A stretch of 64,000 nucleotides of DNA from JANMZO01 sp963763135 (GTDB lineage: Bacteria > Actinomycetota > Acidimicrobiia > Acidimicrobiales > JANYDT01): positions 1-64,000 of the forward strand of contig CAVXNJ010000003.1 of the NCBI GenBank assembly GCA_963763135.1, in the 5' to 3' direction. The notes under the pieces are model-generated. The model had not been told where the DNA came from and ran no database searches. It was given only the letters and a program-made list of their open reading frames with translations. Made by a program: the position numbers and the translations under genes. Positions 56,665-64,000 of this stretch are shown here, in pieces; position 1 is the stretch's first letter; the number at the start of each line of letters is the position of its first letter.

Positions 56665-57900
56665 TTACCGGCGACGACCGGCCGTCTTGGCGGCGGAAGG
56701 GACTTTGCCGTTTGGTGCGACTTTGGCTGCGAGGGTCGGGGTGGGTGGCTGCGACGAGACCCCGACGGTTCGCTCATTTGCCTTGAAGTGACCGGCCGGA
56801 AGATCGATGGCGGCAGTTGACGTCACTCGAAAAGACCACTTGAACGCCTGACCGTCAGTTGTCCGGGCGCTCACGTTGTAACCGTGTCCGTACTGAAGGG
56901 GGCTCCGGGGAATCAGCACCACCGCGCCATATGAATCGAGCACCGAACGACCCAGTTGTTGAGCCGTGCTGTCCTGTGCGTTTCGATAGGTCGAAGCGCT
57001 GAGAACGCACAGTTGCTGGGAAACCCCCTGATCGTCGATCACGGATGCCTCGCTCAATTCCGTTGGTTTTCCACGGAGGATGTAGATCGGCAGCCCGGCG
57101 GGTTCCCGGTAGCCGGGGCACGAGGTCAACGGGTTGGGATATTCCGATCCGCCGTAGCGTGAAAGGGGCACCCCCGAGCCGTTGCCCGGAAACAACACCG
57201 GCGTGTCGTAGCCAAGTTCTCCCCGCTCGGCAGCAACGGGGTCAGCCCCCGGCTTTTCGACCAGCCGCCCCTGATCGGTTACAAAGACCCGCGAATCGGA
57301 GACGAGTACGCACTCGCCGCCATTGCAGTTGTACGAGTATCCCTTGCTCTCGATCCAGGTTTCGGTCTTGAGCAGATCGTCGACGAGTTGTTGAGCACGC
57401 TGACTCGCGTCGCCCGTCGACGGATCGTCGAAGGCTTCCCAGAACATCGAGAGGGTCGCGGCCCAATTGTTCTGCTTGGTCTGGAATTGACCGAATCCGA
57501 ATGCGGTTGCGTGGGGCGCGAGCATGCCGACCCCGTGAAAGGGAACCGTCAGCCAGCCTTCGACCGCTTGGCGTTGCGTGACGGTTGATCCGGATCCGGC
57601 GGATACGTTTCCCGTCAGTCCGGCGCGCCGCCCCATGTCGGAATACGCGGGCTTGTGCCTGTCCTCGTCATGGCTGATCTCGGCGTTGGTCACGAGGTAC
57701 CGGCTGTGGGCCGAAGCGCCCGCGGTGGCGTCGGGGTTCTCGACGACGTCACCGAGCCCGACGCTGGCCCGGTATCGGTTCGTGATCTGGAGCCATTCGG
57801 GGATCGATTGCGCTGAAGTCACGTTCAGCGGCGCCAACGCGACGAACGAGCCGAAGAGGCCGATCGCCAACGTCGTAGTCCGCATGCGGGAACGCAGCAC
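56665..57900 (-). CDS. Secreted CAP/SCP-domain protein
   Basis: 411 residues, intact. A GTG at 57900 with AAGGAGG before it gives the signal peptide MRTTTLAIGLFGSFVALAPL and cleavage after TSAQS. The CAP domain follows: EWLQITNRYRASVGLGDVVE, AGASAHSRYLVTNAEISHDE, VTQRQAVEGWLTVPFHGVGM and FGFGQFQTKQNNWAATLSMF, with the two His and Glu/His of the CAP cavity. The second half has a conserved Cys pair (YSYNCNGGECVLVS) and an Ig-like sequence ending with TDGQAFKWSFRVTSTAAIDL and a basic Lys/Arg tail. Extracellular; the function of bacterial CAP proteins is largely unknown. Confidence 0.85.
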   Translation of the reverse strand: MLRSRMRTTTLAIGLFGSFVALAPLNVTSAQSIPEWLQITNRYRASVGLGDVVENPDATAGASAHSRYLVTNAEISHDEDRHKPAYSDMGRRAGLTGNVSAGSGSTVTQRQAVEGWLTVPFHGVGMLAPHATAFGFGQFQTKQNNWAATLSMFWEAFDDPSTGDASQRAQQLVDDLLKTETWIESKGYSYNCNGGECVLVSDSRVFVTDQGRLVEKPGADPVAAERGELGYDTPVLFPGNGSGVPLSRYGGSEYPNPLTSCPGYREPAGLPIYILRGKPTELSEASVIDDQGVSQQLCVLSASTYRNAQDSTAQQLGRSVLDSYGAVVLIPRSPLQYGHGYNVSARTTDGQAFKWSFRVTSTAAIDLPAGHFKANERTVGVSSQPPTPTLAAKVAPNGKVPSAAKTAGRRR

Positions 57901-58185
57901 TCTCACCCTCCTTGGTGTCGTCAAACTTCATCAACCCGGTGGTCATTCGCAGATCCCGTCCAACCAGGGTGCAGATGAGCAACCCTCTTCTTTCGACCAC
58001 ACAGCGTGAGAACCTCATCATCAATTTTCGGCATTTCCGCCGGTTTTGAGCACGTTTTGCCGAACGGTTCACCAGGTGTGCCCAGTTGCCACCTCGTCTG
58101 GACCAACGACGGCCCGGTCCGGCCCGGTGGGTTTCGAGCGGTGCCGGGTTGGCGGGAACCCGTCCGGTTCCACTTTGATGGGGTC

Positions 58186-58974
58186 ATGGAAAACGCTGAC
58201 GCCGCAAAGCCCCTCGCCAACCGCATTGCTCTTGTGACTGGAGGCAGTCGCGGGATTGGGCGGGCGATCAGCATCGCTCTCGCTGCAAACGGTGCCGCCG
58301 TGGCGGTCAACTACGCGAAAGATGCCGCTGCCGCCGACGAAACCGTGGGCGAAATTCGTGCGGCCGGCGGCGTCGCCGAGGCGTTCGGTGGCAACATCTC
58401 CACGGACGAGGGGTGCATCGAGGTGGCTGCGGCCGTGCGCGCCAAGCTCGGTTCTCCCGACATCGTGGTGCACAACGCCGGGGTGGCCTCCCGCGGGAAG
58501 AACGTGGCGAGCACCGATGCCGCCGAGGTCCAACGACTTCTCAACGTGCACGCCGTCGGACCGCACATGCTCAGTCGCGAGCTTCTCCCCGGAATGCGCG
58601 AGCGGGTGGGCGAAGTCGGCCGCGCCGACATGATCTTCATTTCCTCGGTGGCCACCGACCACATGGCGGGGTACGGCGCCCCTTACAACATGGGCAAGGC
58701 GGCGATGGAGGCCCTGGCGCTCAGCATGTCGAAAGAGGAAGCGCGAAACGGCATCCGGATCAACATCGTGGCCCCCGGTCTCGTGGTCACCGACATGGGC
58801 AAGCGACTCATCAAGGCAACGGCGGGCGTCGATGAGATCACGTCCCTCGACGCCAGCTATCCCTTTGGTCGGGTAACGCGGCCCGAAGACGTCGCCGACG
58901 TCGTGCTGTTCTTCTGTCAGCGACCGGGCATTCTCAGCGGCCAACGAATCGCCGTCGACGGGGGACCTCGCTAA
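58186..58974 (+). CDS. SDR-family NAD(P)-dependent oxidoreductase
   Basis: 262 residues, intact. The cofactor motif is IALVTGGSRGIGRAISIALA, with NYAKDAAAADETVGEIRAAG, DIVVHNAGVASRGKNVASTD, IFISSVATDHMAGYGAPYNM (Ser and Tyr) and NMGKAAMEALALSMSKEEAR (Lys) giving the YxxxN-type catalytic triad, and the end FFCQRPGILSGQRIAVDGGP. It is close to FabG-like 3-oxoacyl reductases. It lies divergent from the CAP gene across a 285-base region with no other gene, and 88 bases before the HIBADH gene. Confidence 0.88.
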   Translation: MENADAAKPLANRIALVTGGSRGIGRAISIALAANGAAVAVNYAKDAAAADETVGEIRAAGGVAEAFGGNISTDEGCIEVAAAVRAKLGSPDIVVHNAGVASRGKNVASTDAAEVQRLLNVHAVGPHMLSRELLPGMRERVGEVGRADMIFISSVATDHMAGYGAPYNMGKAAMEALALSMSKEEARNGIRINIVAPGLVVTDMGKRLIKATAGVDEITSLDASYPFGRVTRPEDVADVVLFFCQRPGILSGQRIAVDGGPR

Positions 58975-58993
58975 CCCCGAGTCGCTTCACCTT

Positions 58994-59009
58994 GGCGAAC
59001 GCGTTCGCC
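58994..59009. promoter_or_regulatory. 16-bp perfect palindrome between the SDR and HIBADH genes
   Basis: GGCGAACGCGTTCGCC reads the same on both strands. It lies 19 bases after the SDR stop and 54 bases before the HIBADH start. It could be a dimeric regulator site or a short terminator stem. Confidence 0.4.
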
Positions 59010-59062
59010 GACACGCCCCGGGGCGACGCTGGATCCGGATCAGACTCTGCGAGACTGCGTGG

Positions 59063-59974
59063 ATGACCGGAGAACTTTCCACCGCTACCTCGGACCCTGT
59101 TTCGCCAAAGAACGTCGCCTTTCTAGGACTCGGGGTGATGGGCGCTCCGATGGCGCGTCACCTCGCCACCGCCGGGCATCGCGTCACCGTCTACAACCGC
59201 TCGGCCGACAAGGCGACCGCGTGGGTCGCGGCCAACGGAGGCACGTTCGCGTCAACCCCGAAAGATGCTGCCACAGGAGCTGACATCGTGTTCATGTGTG
59301 TCGGGAACGACGACGACGTGCGCTCCGTCGTCTACGGCGAGATGGGCGCGCTGGCGGGAATGACGCGTGGAGCGGTGCTGGTGGATCACACGACGGCTTC
59401 CGCCGACGTTGCCCGGGAGGTTCATGCCGCCGCTGCGGATCTGGGCGTGGGGTTTATCGACGCCCCGGTGTCGGGTGGTCAGGCCGGCGCGGAGAACGGC
59501 GTGCTGACGGTGATGTGTGGCGGCGAGGATGCGACATTCGCGGTCGTGCAGCCGGTGATTGCGGCATTTGCGAAGTCGTGTCGACTGCTCGGGCCGTCCG
59601 GGTCCGGGCAGTTGACGAAGATGGTCAACCAGATCTGCATCGCCGGTGTGGTGCAGGGTCTGGCCGAAGGAGTGGCATTCGCCCAGCGCGCCGGGCTCGA
59701 CGTTGATGCAGTCATCGATGTGATTTCGAAGGGGGCCGCTCAGAGCTGGCAGATGGACAACCGGGCCAAGACGATGGCCCGAAGCGAGTTCGAATTCGGC
59801 TTCGCTGTCGAATGGATGCGAAAGGATCTCGGTATCTGCCTGGAGGAAGCCCGCCGCAACGGTGCTCGGCTCCCGGTCACTGCCCTTGTGGACCAGGCGT
59901 ACAGCCACGTCATTGCCCGCGGAGGACGGCGCTGGGATACGTCGTCGCTCGCCCATCTTCTGATCCACGACTGA
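59063..59974 (+). CDS. 3-hydroxyisobutyrate-dehydrogenase-like beta-hydroxyacid dehydrogenase
   Basis: 303 residues, intact. The Rossmann motif is NVAFLGLGVMGAPMARHLAT, with DIVFMCVGNDDDVRSVVYGE, VDHTTASADVAREVHAAAAD, the substrate signature FIDAPVSGGQAGAENGVLTV and the catalytic Lys in LTKMVNQICIAGVVQGLAEG. DNRAKTMARSEFEFGFAVEW and DLGICLEEARRNGARLPVTA finish the helical domain. It oxidises a beta-hydroxyacid (3-hydroxyisobutyrate, tartronate or similar) with NAD(P). Its substrate could belong to valine or glyoxylate metabolism. Confidence 0.9.
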   Translation: MTGELSTATSDPVSPKNVAFLGLGVMGAPMARHLATAGHRVTVYNRSADKATAWVAANGGTFASTPKDAATGADIVFMCVGNDDDVRSVVYGEMGALAGMTRGAVLVDHTTASADVAREVHAAAADLGVGFIDAPVSGGQAGAENGVLTVMCGGEDATFAVVQPVIAAFAKSCRLLGPSGSGQLTKMVNQICIAGVVQGLAEGVAFAQRAGLDVDAVIDVISKGAAQSWQMDNRAKTMARSEFEFGFAVEWMRKDLGICLEEARRNGARLPVTALVDQAYSHVIARGGRRWDTSSLAHLLIHD

Positions 59975-60050
59975 GACCGTTCTCGGCAGTTGAGGGGCTG
60001 GCGGGTGCGCTCTCCGTCGTAAGGCGGAGTCGCTGTCGTCCCTACAAGCG

Positions 60051-61583
60051 ATGCGTCCGGACTCTGTCATGCGGCAAGCTAGCGAAGTGACGCAGCATGA
60101 CCGAGCCGTTCCCCGCGCCGATGGGCACGCCGCGTGGACGGACTCGCTGGTTGGCCAGCGCCCCTCGATGACAATTGCGGAGACGGCATCGACGCGTTCG
60201 TGGCGTCGCCTCGTTGCGTGGGTTCGCACCCACCCTCGTGTGTTCGACTCCATCGTCGCGACGGTGCTTTTCGTCCTGGCTGTGGTGAGCGCCCGGCTCG
60301 TGCAGCTCAGCCTGATAGACGCCAAACAGGACATTGCATCGGTTCGTGCGGTGGCGGAGGCCGCTGCCGCGCAGGGAGGCGAAGCAGCGGCCGGTGCCCG
60401 GAGAACGCTTGAGTTGCTGGCGCTTGAGCCCAAGCGGATCCGCATGGGCTGGGTGTACGCCTTCGCTGTCGCCTCGACGATACCGCTGGTGTTGAGAAGG
60501 CGATTCCCGGGCTCCGTGCATGTAGTCGTTTTCACTGCGTTCCTCATGACCCAGTATTTCTCGCCCTTCGACGGGCAGATTGCGACAGTGGCGGCGTTTC
60601 TGTCGACGTACACGTACGCCGCGTATTCGGAACATCCGGCACGCCTGCGTCAAGCGCTCCTCGTCATCACGGCATTCCTTACGTTGTTGTTCACCACGGG
60701 CGTAATCCGTAACCACGCTTACTATCCCGATCCCATAAAGCTCCGGGAGCTCCTGTTCGGGATGTGCGTAGCCGCGGTCCTCTACGGCTCGTCAATCGCC
60801 ATCGGCCAGGTCGTCCGGCGTCAACGCGAGACCGCGGCGGATCTTGCTGCTCACGCCACCGCGCTTGCGTCGCAGCAGGAGGCCATGGCGCGAACCGCGG
60901 TTCTCGACGAAAGGGTTCGGATCGCAAGAGAACTCCACGATGTCGTGGCCCACCACGTGTCGGTCATGGGAATGCAGGCCGGGGCGGCACGCCTGCGGCT
61001 GGGTTCGAACGACTCACCGGTCAGCAAGGCACTCACCGTCATTGAGGAGTCGAGCCGTGAGGCGGTTGCCGATCTCTACCGCCTCCTGGGACTCCTGCGC
61101 TCAACCGATGCGGTCGAACCGGAGGTGCAGAGCCCGCAGCCGTCGCTCGACCTGATGCCCCAGCTGATTGCCGATCACCGGGCCGCCGGATACGAACTCG
61201 ACATAGATATCATCGGTGAACTCGATGATCTCCCCGCCACCACGAGTCTCACCGCCTACCGGATACTCCAGGAGGCGCTCACCAACATAAGAAAACACGG
61301 ATCGGCCCAGAGGCCTTCGCAGCTGATGATTGTCAGAACGCCGAGCGAACTGCGTTTTGATCTCGCAAACCCGACGCAGAGCGCTCACGTAGGCGTCGTG
61401 GGTCGCCCGTCTCTCCAAGTCGTGCGTCCCGCGTCGCAACAGCTTGGGATCCGGGGGATGAAGGAGCGCGCTGCACTCCTTGATGGCGAGGTCTCGGCCA
61501 GAATGTACTCAATCAACGAGTTTCGGGTCCAGGCCAAGCTTCCCGTCGCGTCTCGGGCGCATAACAGTCGGAACGAACCATGA
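60051..61583 (+). CDS. NarL-type sensor histidine kinase
   Basis: Up to 510 residues, intact. Four to five TM helices (VFDSIVATVLFVLAVVSARL, GWVYAFAVASTIPLVLRRRF, LLVITAFLTLLFTTGVIRNH) precede the HisKA_3 domain with the phospho-His in RVRIARELHDVVAHHVSVMG, and a HATPase_c domain (YRILQEALTNIRKHGSAQRP, LGIRGMKERAALLDG). The start is uncertain: ATG 60051 gives 40 extra residues, and ATG 60171 (MTIAETASTRSWRRL) is the alternative. A Gln/Ala helix near residue 110 may sit outside the membrane. It is coupled to the response regulator by an ATGA overlap. The signal is unknown. Confidence 0.88.
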   Translation: MRPDSVMRQASEVTQHDRAVPRADGHAAWTDSLVGQRPSMTIAETASTRSWRRLVAWVRTHPRVFDSIVATVLFVLAVVSARLVQLSLIDAKQDIASVRAVAEAAAAQGGEAAAGARRTLELLALEPKRIRMGWVYAFAVASTIPLVLRRRFPGSVHVVVFTAFLMTQYFSPFDGQIATVAAFLSTYTYAAYSEHPARLRQALLVITAFLTLLFTTGVIRNHAYYPDPIKLRELLFGMCVAAVLYGSSIAIGQVVRRQRETAADLAAHATALASQQEAMARTAVLDERVRIARELHDVVAHHVSVMGMQAGAARLRLGSNDSPVSKALTVIEESSREAVADLYRLLGLLRSTDAVEPEVQSPQPSLDLMPQLIADHRAAGYELDIDIIGELDDLPATTSLTAYRILQEALTNIRKHGSAQRPSQLMIVRTPSELRFDLANPTQSAHVGVVGRPSLQVVRPASQQLGIRGMKERAALLDGEVSARMYSINEFRVQAKLPVASRAHNSRNEP

Positions 61584-62239
61584 CAACGATACGTGTACTT
61601 ATCGTTGACGATCAGCCGCTTGTTCGCGGCGGGCTGCGGATGATAATTGAGACGCGTCCGGAGTTTGCTGTCGTCGGCGAAGCGGTTCACGGCCTAGAGG
61701 CCGTTTCCATGGTCGAGGCGCTGAAACCCCATGTCGTGGTTATGGACATACAGATGCCGGTGCTCGACGGTATCGAAGCCACGCGGCGTATCAACGAGTT
61801 CCCGGATCCGCCGGCCATCCTCGTGCTGACGACGTTTGAGCGTGACGACTATCTGCACGAAGCGCTGCGCGTCGGTGCCAGCGGGTTTCTGCTCAAAAAC
61901 TCACCGCCGGAGCGCCTGCTCGACGCTCTCGCGGTCGTGGCGGCGGGGGACAGCCTCGTGGACCCCGCCATGACCCGCCGGCTCCTGTCGACGTTCGTTC
62001 CACGAGTGCCGAGAACCAAAAGCGCGCTTATCGATACGCTCACTGAGCGGGAGACCGACGTTCTCCGAGCGATTGCCCGCGGCTTCTCCAATGCCGAAAT
62101 TGCCAAGGAGCTGATCATCGGAGAATCGACGGTGAAGACCCATGTGTCGTCGATCCTGGTGAAACTCGGACTCCGCGATCGGGTGCAAGCAGTGGTATTC
62201 GCCTACGAGCAGGGCATCGCCACTCCAGGCGACTCCTGA
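61580..62239 (+). CDS. NarL/LuxR-family response regulator
   Basis: 219 residues, intact. The receiver domain has RVLIVDDQPLVRGGLRMIIE, the phospho-Asp in HVVVMDIQMPVLDGIEATRR, VLTTFERDDYLHEALRVGAS and Lys in GFLLKNSPPERLLDALAVVA. The LuxR helix-turn-helix is LTERETDVLRAIARGFSNAE followed by IAKELIIGESTVKTHVSSIL. It is the cognate partner of the kinase. The next gene in reach is the repeat protein on the opposite strand, beyond a bidirectional hairpin. Confidence 0.93.
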   Translation: MTTIRVLIVDDQPLVRGGLRMIIETRPEFAVVGEAVHGLEAVSMVEALKPHVVVMDIQMPVLDGIEATRRINEFPDPPAILVLTTFERDDYLHEALRVGASGFLLKNSPPERLLDALAVVAAGDSLVDPAMTRRLLSTFVPRVPRTKSALIDTLTERETDVLRAIARGFSNAEIAKELIIGESTVKTHVSSILVKLGLRDRVQAVVFAYEQGIATPGDS

Positions 62240-62273
62240 TATCGGGTTTCCCCCTGAGTGTTCACTCTTTCTC

Positions 62274-62483
62274 GGTATCAATTCGACTGGCATCAATCGT
62301 CTGCAACGTCGGCAGGAGGAATCCATCGCCCAGTGCATGAAGAAGGAGGGATTCGAGTACGCGGTGAAACAGCGGACATCAGAATGGATGCGCGCTTACC
62401 TTTCGCCGCGCCGGTGCTTGGCGCCGCAGTCGGCCTGTTCGCCGGACTGTACCCGCCCTGACCCGCCAAGGTCTGAAGGGTAG
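62274..62483 (+). pseudogene. Fragment of a small protein (remnant)
   Basis: An open stretch without a proper start or ribosome site reads INRLQRRQEESIAQCMKKEG then FEYAVKQRTSEWMRAYLSP, and then turns Cys/Pro-rich and stops at 62483. The ERRQEESIAxCMxxEGFEY pattern is found in small secreted actinobacterial proteins. This looks like a decayed or truncated copy. Homology is inferred by eye. Confidence 0.35.
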
Positions 62484-62508
62484 GTGTGAATAGTTCACAC
62501 CTACCCTT
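62476..62508. terminator. Bidirectional 15-bp stem-loop
   Basis: AAGGGTAGGTGTGAA pairs perfectly with TTCACACCTACCCTT around a 3-base loop (TAG). It separates the plus-strand two-component genes from the convergent repeat protein ending at 62539. Confidence 0.75.
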
Positions 62509-62538
62509 GAACTGGATAGCTGTCGTCCAGCCGGGTCG

Positions 62539-64000
62539 CTAACGCTTGGACGGGGCCGTGGTCGGTGAGGCTTTCGGCTTTACCGTCGGCATCGTGAATG
62601 GCGTCGCCGCCTTTTTGCTGGTCGTCGGGGCGGACGTTCCCTGTCGGGCAGAAGTGGCGGCAACCCGGGTGGTCGGAGCCTTCTGTGCCAGCGCGGCCGG
62701 GATCGTCGAAGCGCTACCCGGTCGAGTCGGCGAGGGTGCTCCCGGACGGGTCGTCCGTGCGGTGCCGGGCTTGATGATGGGGGTGCTTCCGGGTTTGGCG
62801 GTGCTTCCAGGTTTGGTTGATGGGTTGGTTTTGGTGGTGAGGGCGAGGCCGTTCGGTCGGGTGGTTGGTGTTGCCGCGCCCCGCTTCGTGGTTGGTGTTG
62901 CGGCACCCGGCTTCGTAGTTGGTGTCGGGACCGCAGGTTTGGTGGTCGCGGCGCCGGGTCTGGCGGTCGCGGTGTCGGGTCTGGTGGTCGCGGTGCCGGG
63001 TCTGGTGGTCGCGGTGCCGGGTTTGGTGGTGGGGGTGCTTCCAGGTTTGGTGGTTGGGTTGGTTTTGGTGGTGAGGGCGAGGCCGTTTGGTCGGGTGGTT
63101 GGTGTTGCCGCGCCCCGCTTCGTTGTGGGTTTTGCCGGGCCCGGCTTCGTGGTCGGTGCTGCGCCTGGTTTCGTCTTGGGTACGACGCCGCCTCTCGCCG
63201 TTGACGCAGCGTTCGGTTTCGTGGTCGGGACACCGGGCTTGGCCGGGTTCGTCTTTGGGGAGAAGGCGAGCGCGTTCGGACGGGTGGTGGTCGGTGCCGA
63301 CACTGGTTTCACGGTCGGCTTCGATGTCGTCGGCCCGGCCTTGGTTGTGGTGGTTGGTGCAACTCGGTCGGTGTTGGCGACGGTGGATGGCACGACCGCT
63401 TTCGTTGTCGTTGGCGGCGTAGTCGAGGTCGTCGTCGTTGGCGACGAGGTCGGCGGAGCTGTCGTGACGGCGAGTGCCACCGGTGCCACTGGAGCTTTGC
63501 TCGTCGTGGTTGTGGGCGCTGTGGTCGGGGCCGAGGTGGTGGTCGGGGCCGAGGTGGTGGTCGGGGCCGCGGTGGTGGTCGGGGCCGCGGTGGTGGTCGG
63601 GGCCGCGGTGGTGGTCGGGGCCGCGGTGGTGGTCGTTGATGTGGTCGTGGTTGGAGCCGCGGTGGTGGTCGTTGATGCGGTCGTGGTTGGAGCCGCGTTG
63701 GTCGTCGTTGATGTGGTCGTCGTCGGCGCCTCGGTCGTCGTTGTCGATGTCGTCGTCGGTGCTTCCGTCGTGGTCGTCGTGGTGGTCGTGGTCGGTGCTT
63801 CCGTCGTGGTCGTGGTCGGTGCTTCCGTCGTGGTCGTCGTGGTGGGCGCAGCTGTGGTGGTCGTCGTGGTGGTGGTTGTGGTCGTCGTGGTGGTTGTGCT
63901 GGTTGTCGTGCTCGTTGAGGTTGTGGTGGTGGTTGAGGTCGTCGTCGTCGGTGGGAGAGCGCCGCCGCTTAGGACGCGGATCTTGTGATTGTTCTGGTCC
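62539..64000 (-). CDS. Thr/Pro-rich repeat surface protein (5' part outside window)
   Basis: The frame is open from the right edge to the stop at 62539, at least 487 residues. The outermost part, DQNNHKIRVLSGGALPP, may be the end of a folded domain. Then come long Thr runs, (T)nEAP and TAAPTTTA repeats, a Ser/Thr/Pro linker, and KPGTATTRPGTATTRP and TTKPGAATPTTK repeats with regularly spaced Lys/Arg, ending TAPSKR. No TM anchor or sortase signal is seen. The composition resembles heavily O-glycosylated wall or stalk regions. The opposite strand is also open, but encodes only a Val/Gly-rich mirror. Confidence 0.7.
   Translation of the reverse strand, partial: DQNNHKIRVLSGGALPPTTTTSTTTTTSTSTTTSTTTTTTTTTTTTTTTAAPTTTTTTEAPTTTTTEAPTTTTTTTTTEAPTTTSTTTTEAPTTTTSTTTNAAPTTTASTTTTAAPTTTTSTTTTAAPTTTAAPTTTAAPTTTAAPTTTSAPTTTSAPTTAPTTTTSKAPVAPVALAVTTAPPTSSPTTTTSTTPPTTTKAVVPSTVANTDRVAPTTTTKAGPTTSKPTVKPVSAPTTTRPNALAFSPKTNPAKPGVPTTKPNAASTARGGVVPKTKPGAAPTTKPGPAKPTTKRGAATPTTRPNGLALTTKTNPTTKPGSTPTTKPGTATTRPGTATTRPDTATARPGAATTKPAVPTPTTKPGAATPTTKRGAATPTTRPNGLALTTKTNPSTKPGSTAKPGSTPIIKPGTARTTRPGAPSPTRPGSASTIPAALAQKAPTTRVAATSARQGTSAPTTSKKAATPFTMPTVKPKASPTTAPSKR
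62800..63110. repeat. Long direct repeats inside the Thr/Pro-rich gene
   Basis: A segment starting GGTGGTGAGGGCGAGGCCGT at 62840 recurs at 63069 with few changes and covers more than 50 bases. In between, 21-bp units like GGTCTGGTGGTCGCGGTGCC repeat at least three times (about 62965-63025). Confidence 0.7.
63530..63640. repeat. 18-bp tandem repeat array
   Basis: Six near-identical units GGCCGCGGTGGTGGTCGG (early copies have GAGG for GCGG) follow in register at 63530-63640, each encoding six residues (APTTTA on the minus strand). Multiples of three keep the frame, so copy-number change alters protein length without frameshift. Confidence 0.8.

Noticed and set aside
63530..63640. CRISPR-like array
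   Set aside because: The units are adjacent without unique spacers and stay in a coding frame, so they are coding tandem repeats.
62546..63988. A 480-codon Val/Gly-rich plus-strand frame
   Set aside because: It is the exact antisense mirror of the Thr/Pro-rich gene, whose residues vary as expected for a real linker protein. The plus frame has no ribosome site or signal.

Overview
The window is high-GC, mycothiol-type actinobacterial DNA. It carries a mycothiol conjugate amidase, an F420/flavin LLM oxidoreductase next to reductive pyrimidine catabolism, a paired ArsA-like ATPase locus, DUF5317 and DUF2277 genes, and class I ribonucleotide reductase. The gene set and style fit a marine or freshwater Acidimicrobiia (Ilumatobacter-like) best, but this is inferred from content only. 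No rRNA, tRNA, insertion sequence, prophage or CRISPR array was seen.

Layout. 0-6.6 kb: rhomboid protease, PAS-GGDEF-EAL protein, PEBP lipoprotein, mca, SCP2-like protein, ChbG-type deacetylase, nuclease and DUF2007. 6.7-15.5 kb: one co-directional pyrimidine/dihydropyrimidine catabolic run (beta-ureidopropionase, dihydropyrimidinase, mmsA, LLM oxidoreductase, four-gene NMT1/THI5-type ABC importer). A pair of inverted palindromic repeats brackets mmsA. 15.6-26.7 kb: lipoproteins, HAD, MBL fold, a long acyl-CoA dehydrogenase, LOG phosphoribohydrolase, and cell-surface acyl and glycosyl transferases. 26.9-32.8 kb: nrdAB, then a two-subunit ArsA/Get3-like ATPase. 32.9-37.2 kb: DUF5317, a membrane GGDEF-EAL protein, a tiny peptide gene and an LPG-synthase/flippase-type membrane protein. 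37.4-40.9 kb: MaoC, MutY and two CitE-family lyases. 41.0-44.6 kb: a four-gene minus-strand operon with a UGSC-family selenoprotein (in-frame UGA plus a SECIS-like hairpin), a thioredoxin-like partner, an Asp-nucleophile hydrolase and a small membrane protein. 44.7-46.7 kb: MBL hydrolase, a truncated DoxX-like gene and an aldo/keto reductase.

46.8-50.8 kb is a cobalamin-riboswitch operon for B12/corrinoid uptake and salvage (btuF-cobU-btuC-btuD). It is followed by a PhyH dioxygenase, an unrecognised 494-aa protein, an N-acyl-D-amino-acid deacylase, RarD, DUF2277, a secreted CAP/SCP protein, SDR and HIBADH dehydrogenases, a NarL-type two-component system, and a Thr/Pro-rich repeat protein running off the right edge.

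Two features of the data matter to any reader. Up to about 45.8 kb most genes are interrupted by single-base indels, usually one extra G or C at a codon boundary whose removal restores a conserved motif. Beyond 46.8 kb essentially every gene is open and the DNA is visibly less GC-rich. Coordinates in the first part are therefore gene extents on the raw sequence, not clean ORFs. The change of style at about 45.75-45.82 kb, with a truncated gene there, may be an assembly join or an island edge.
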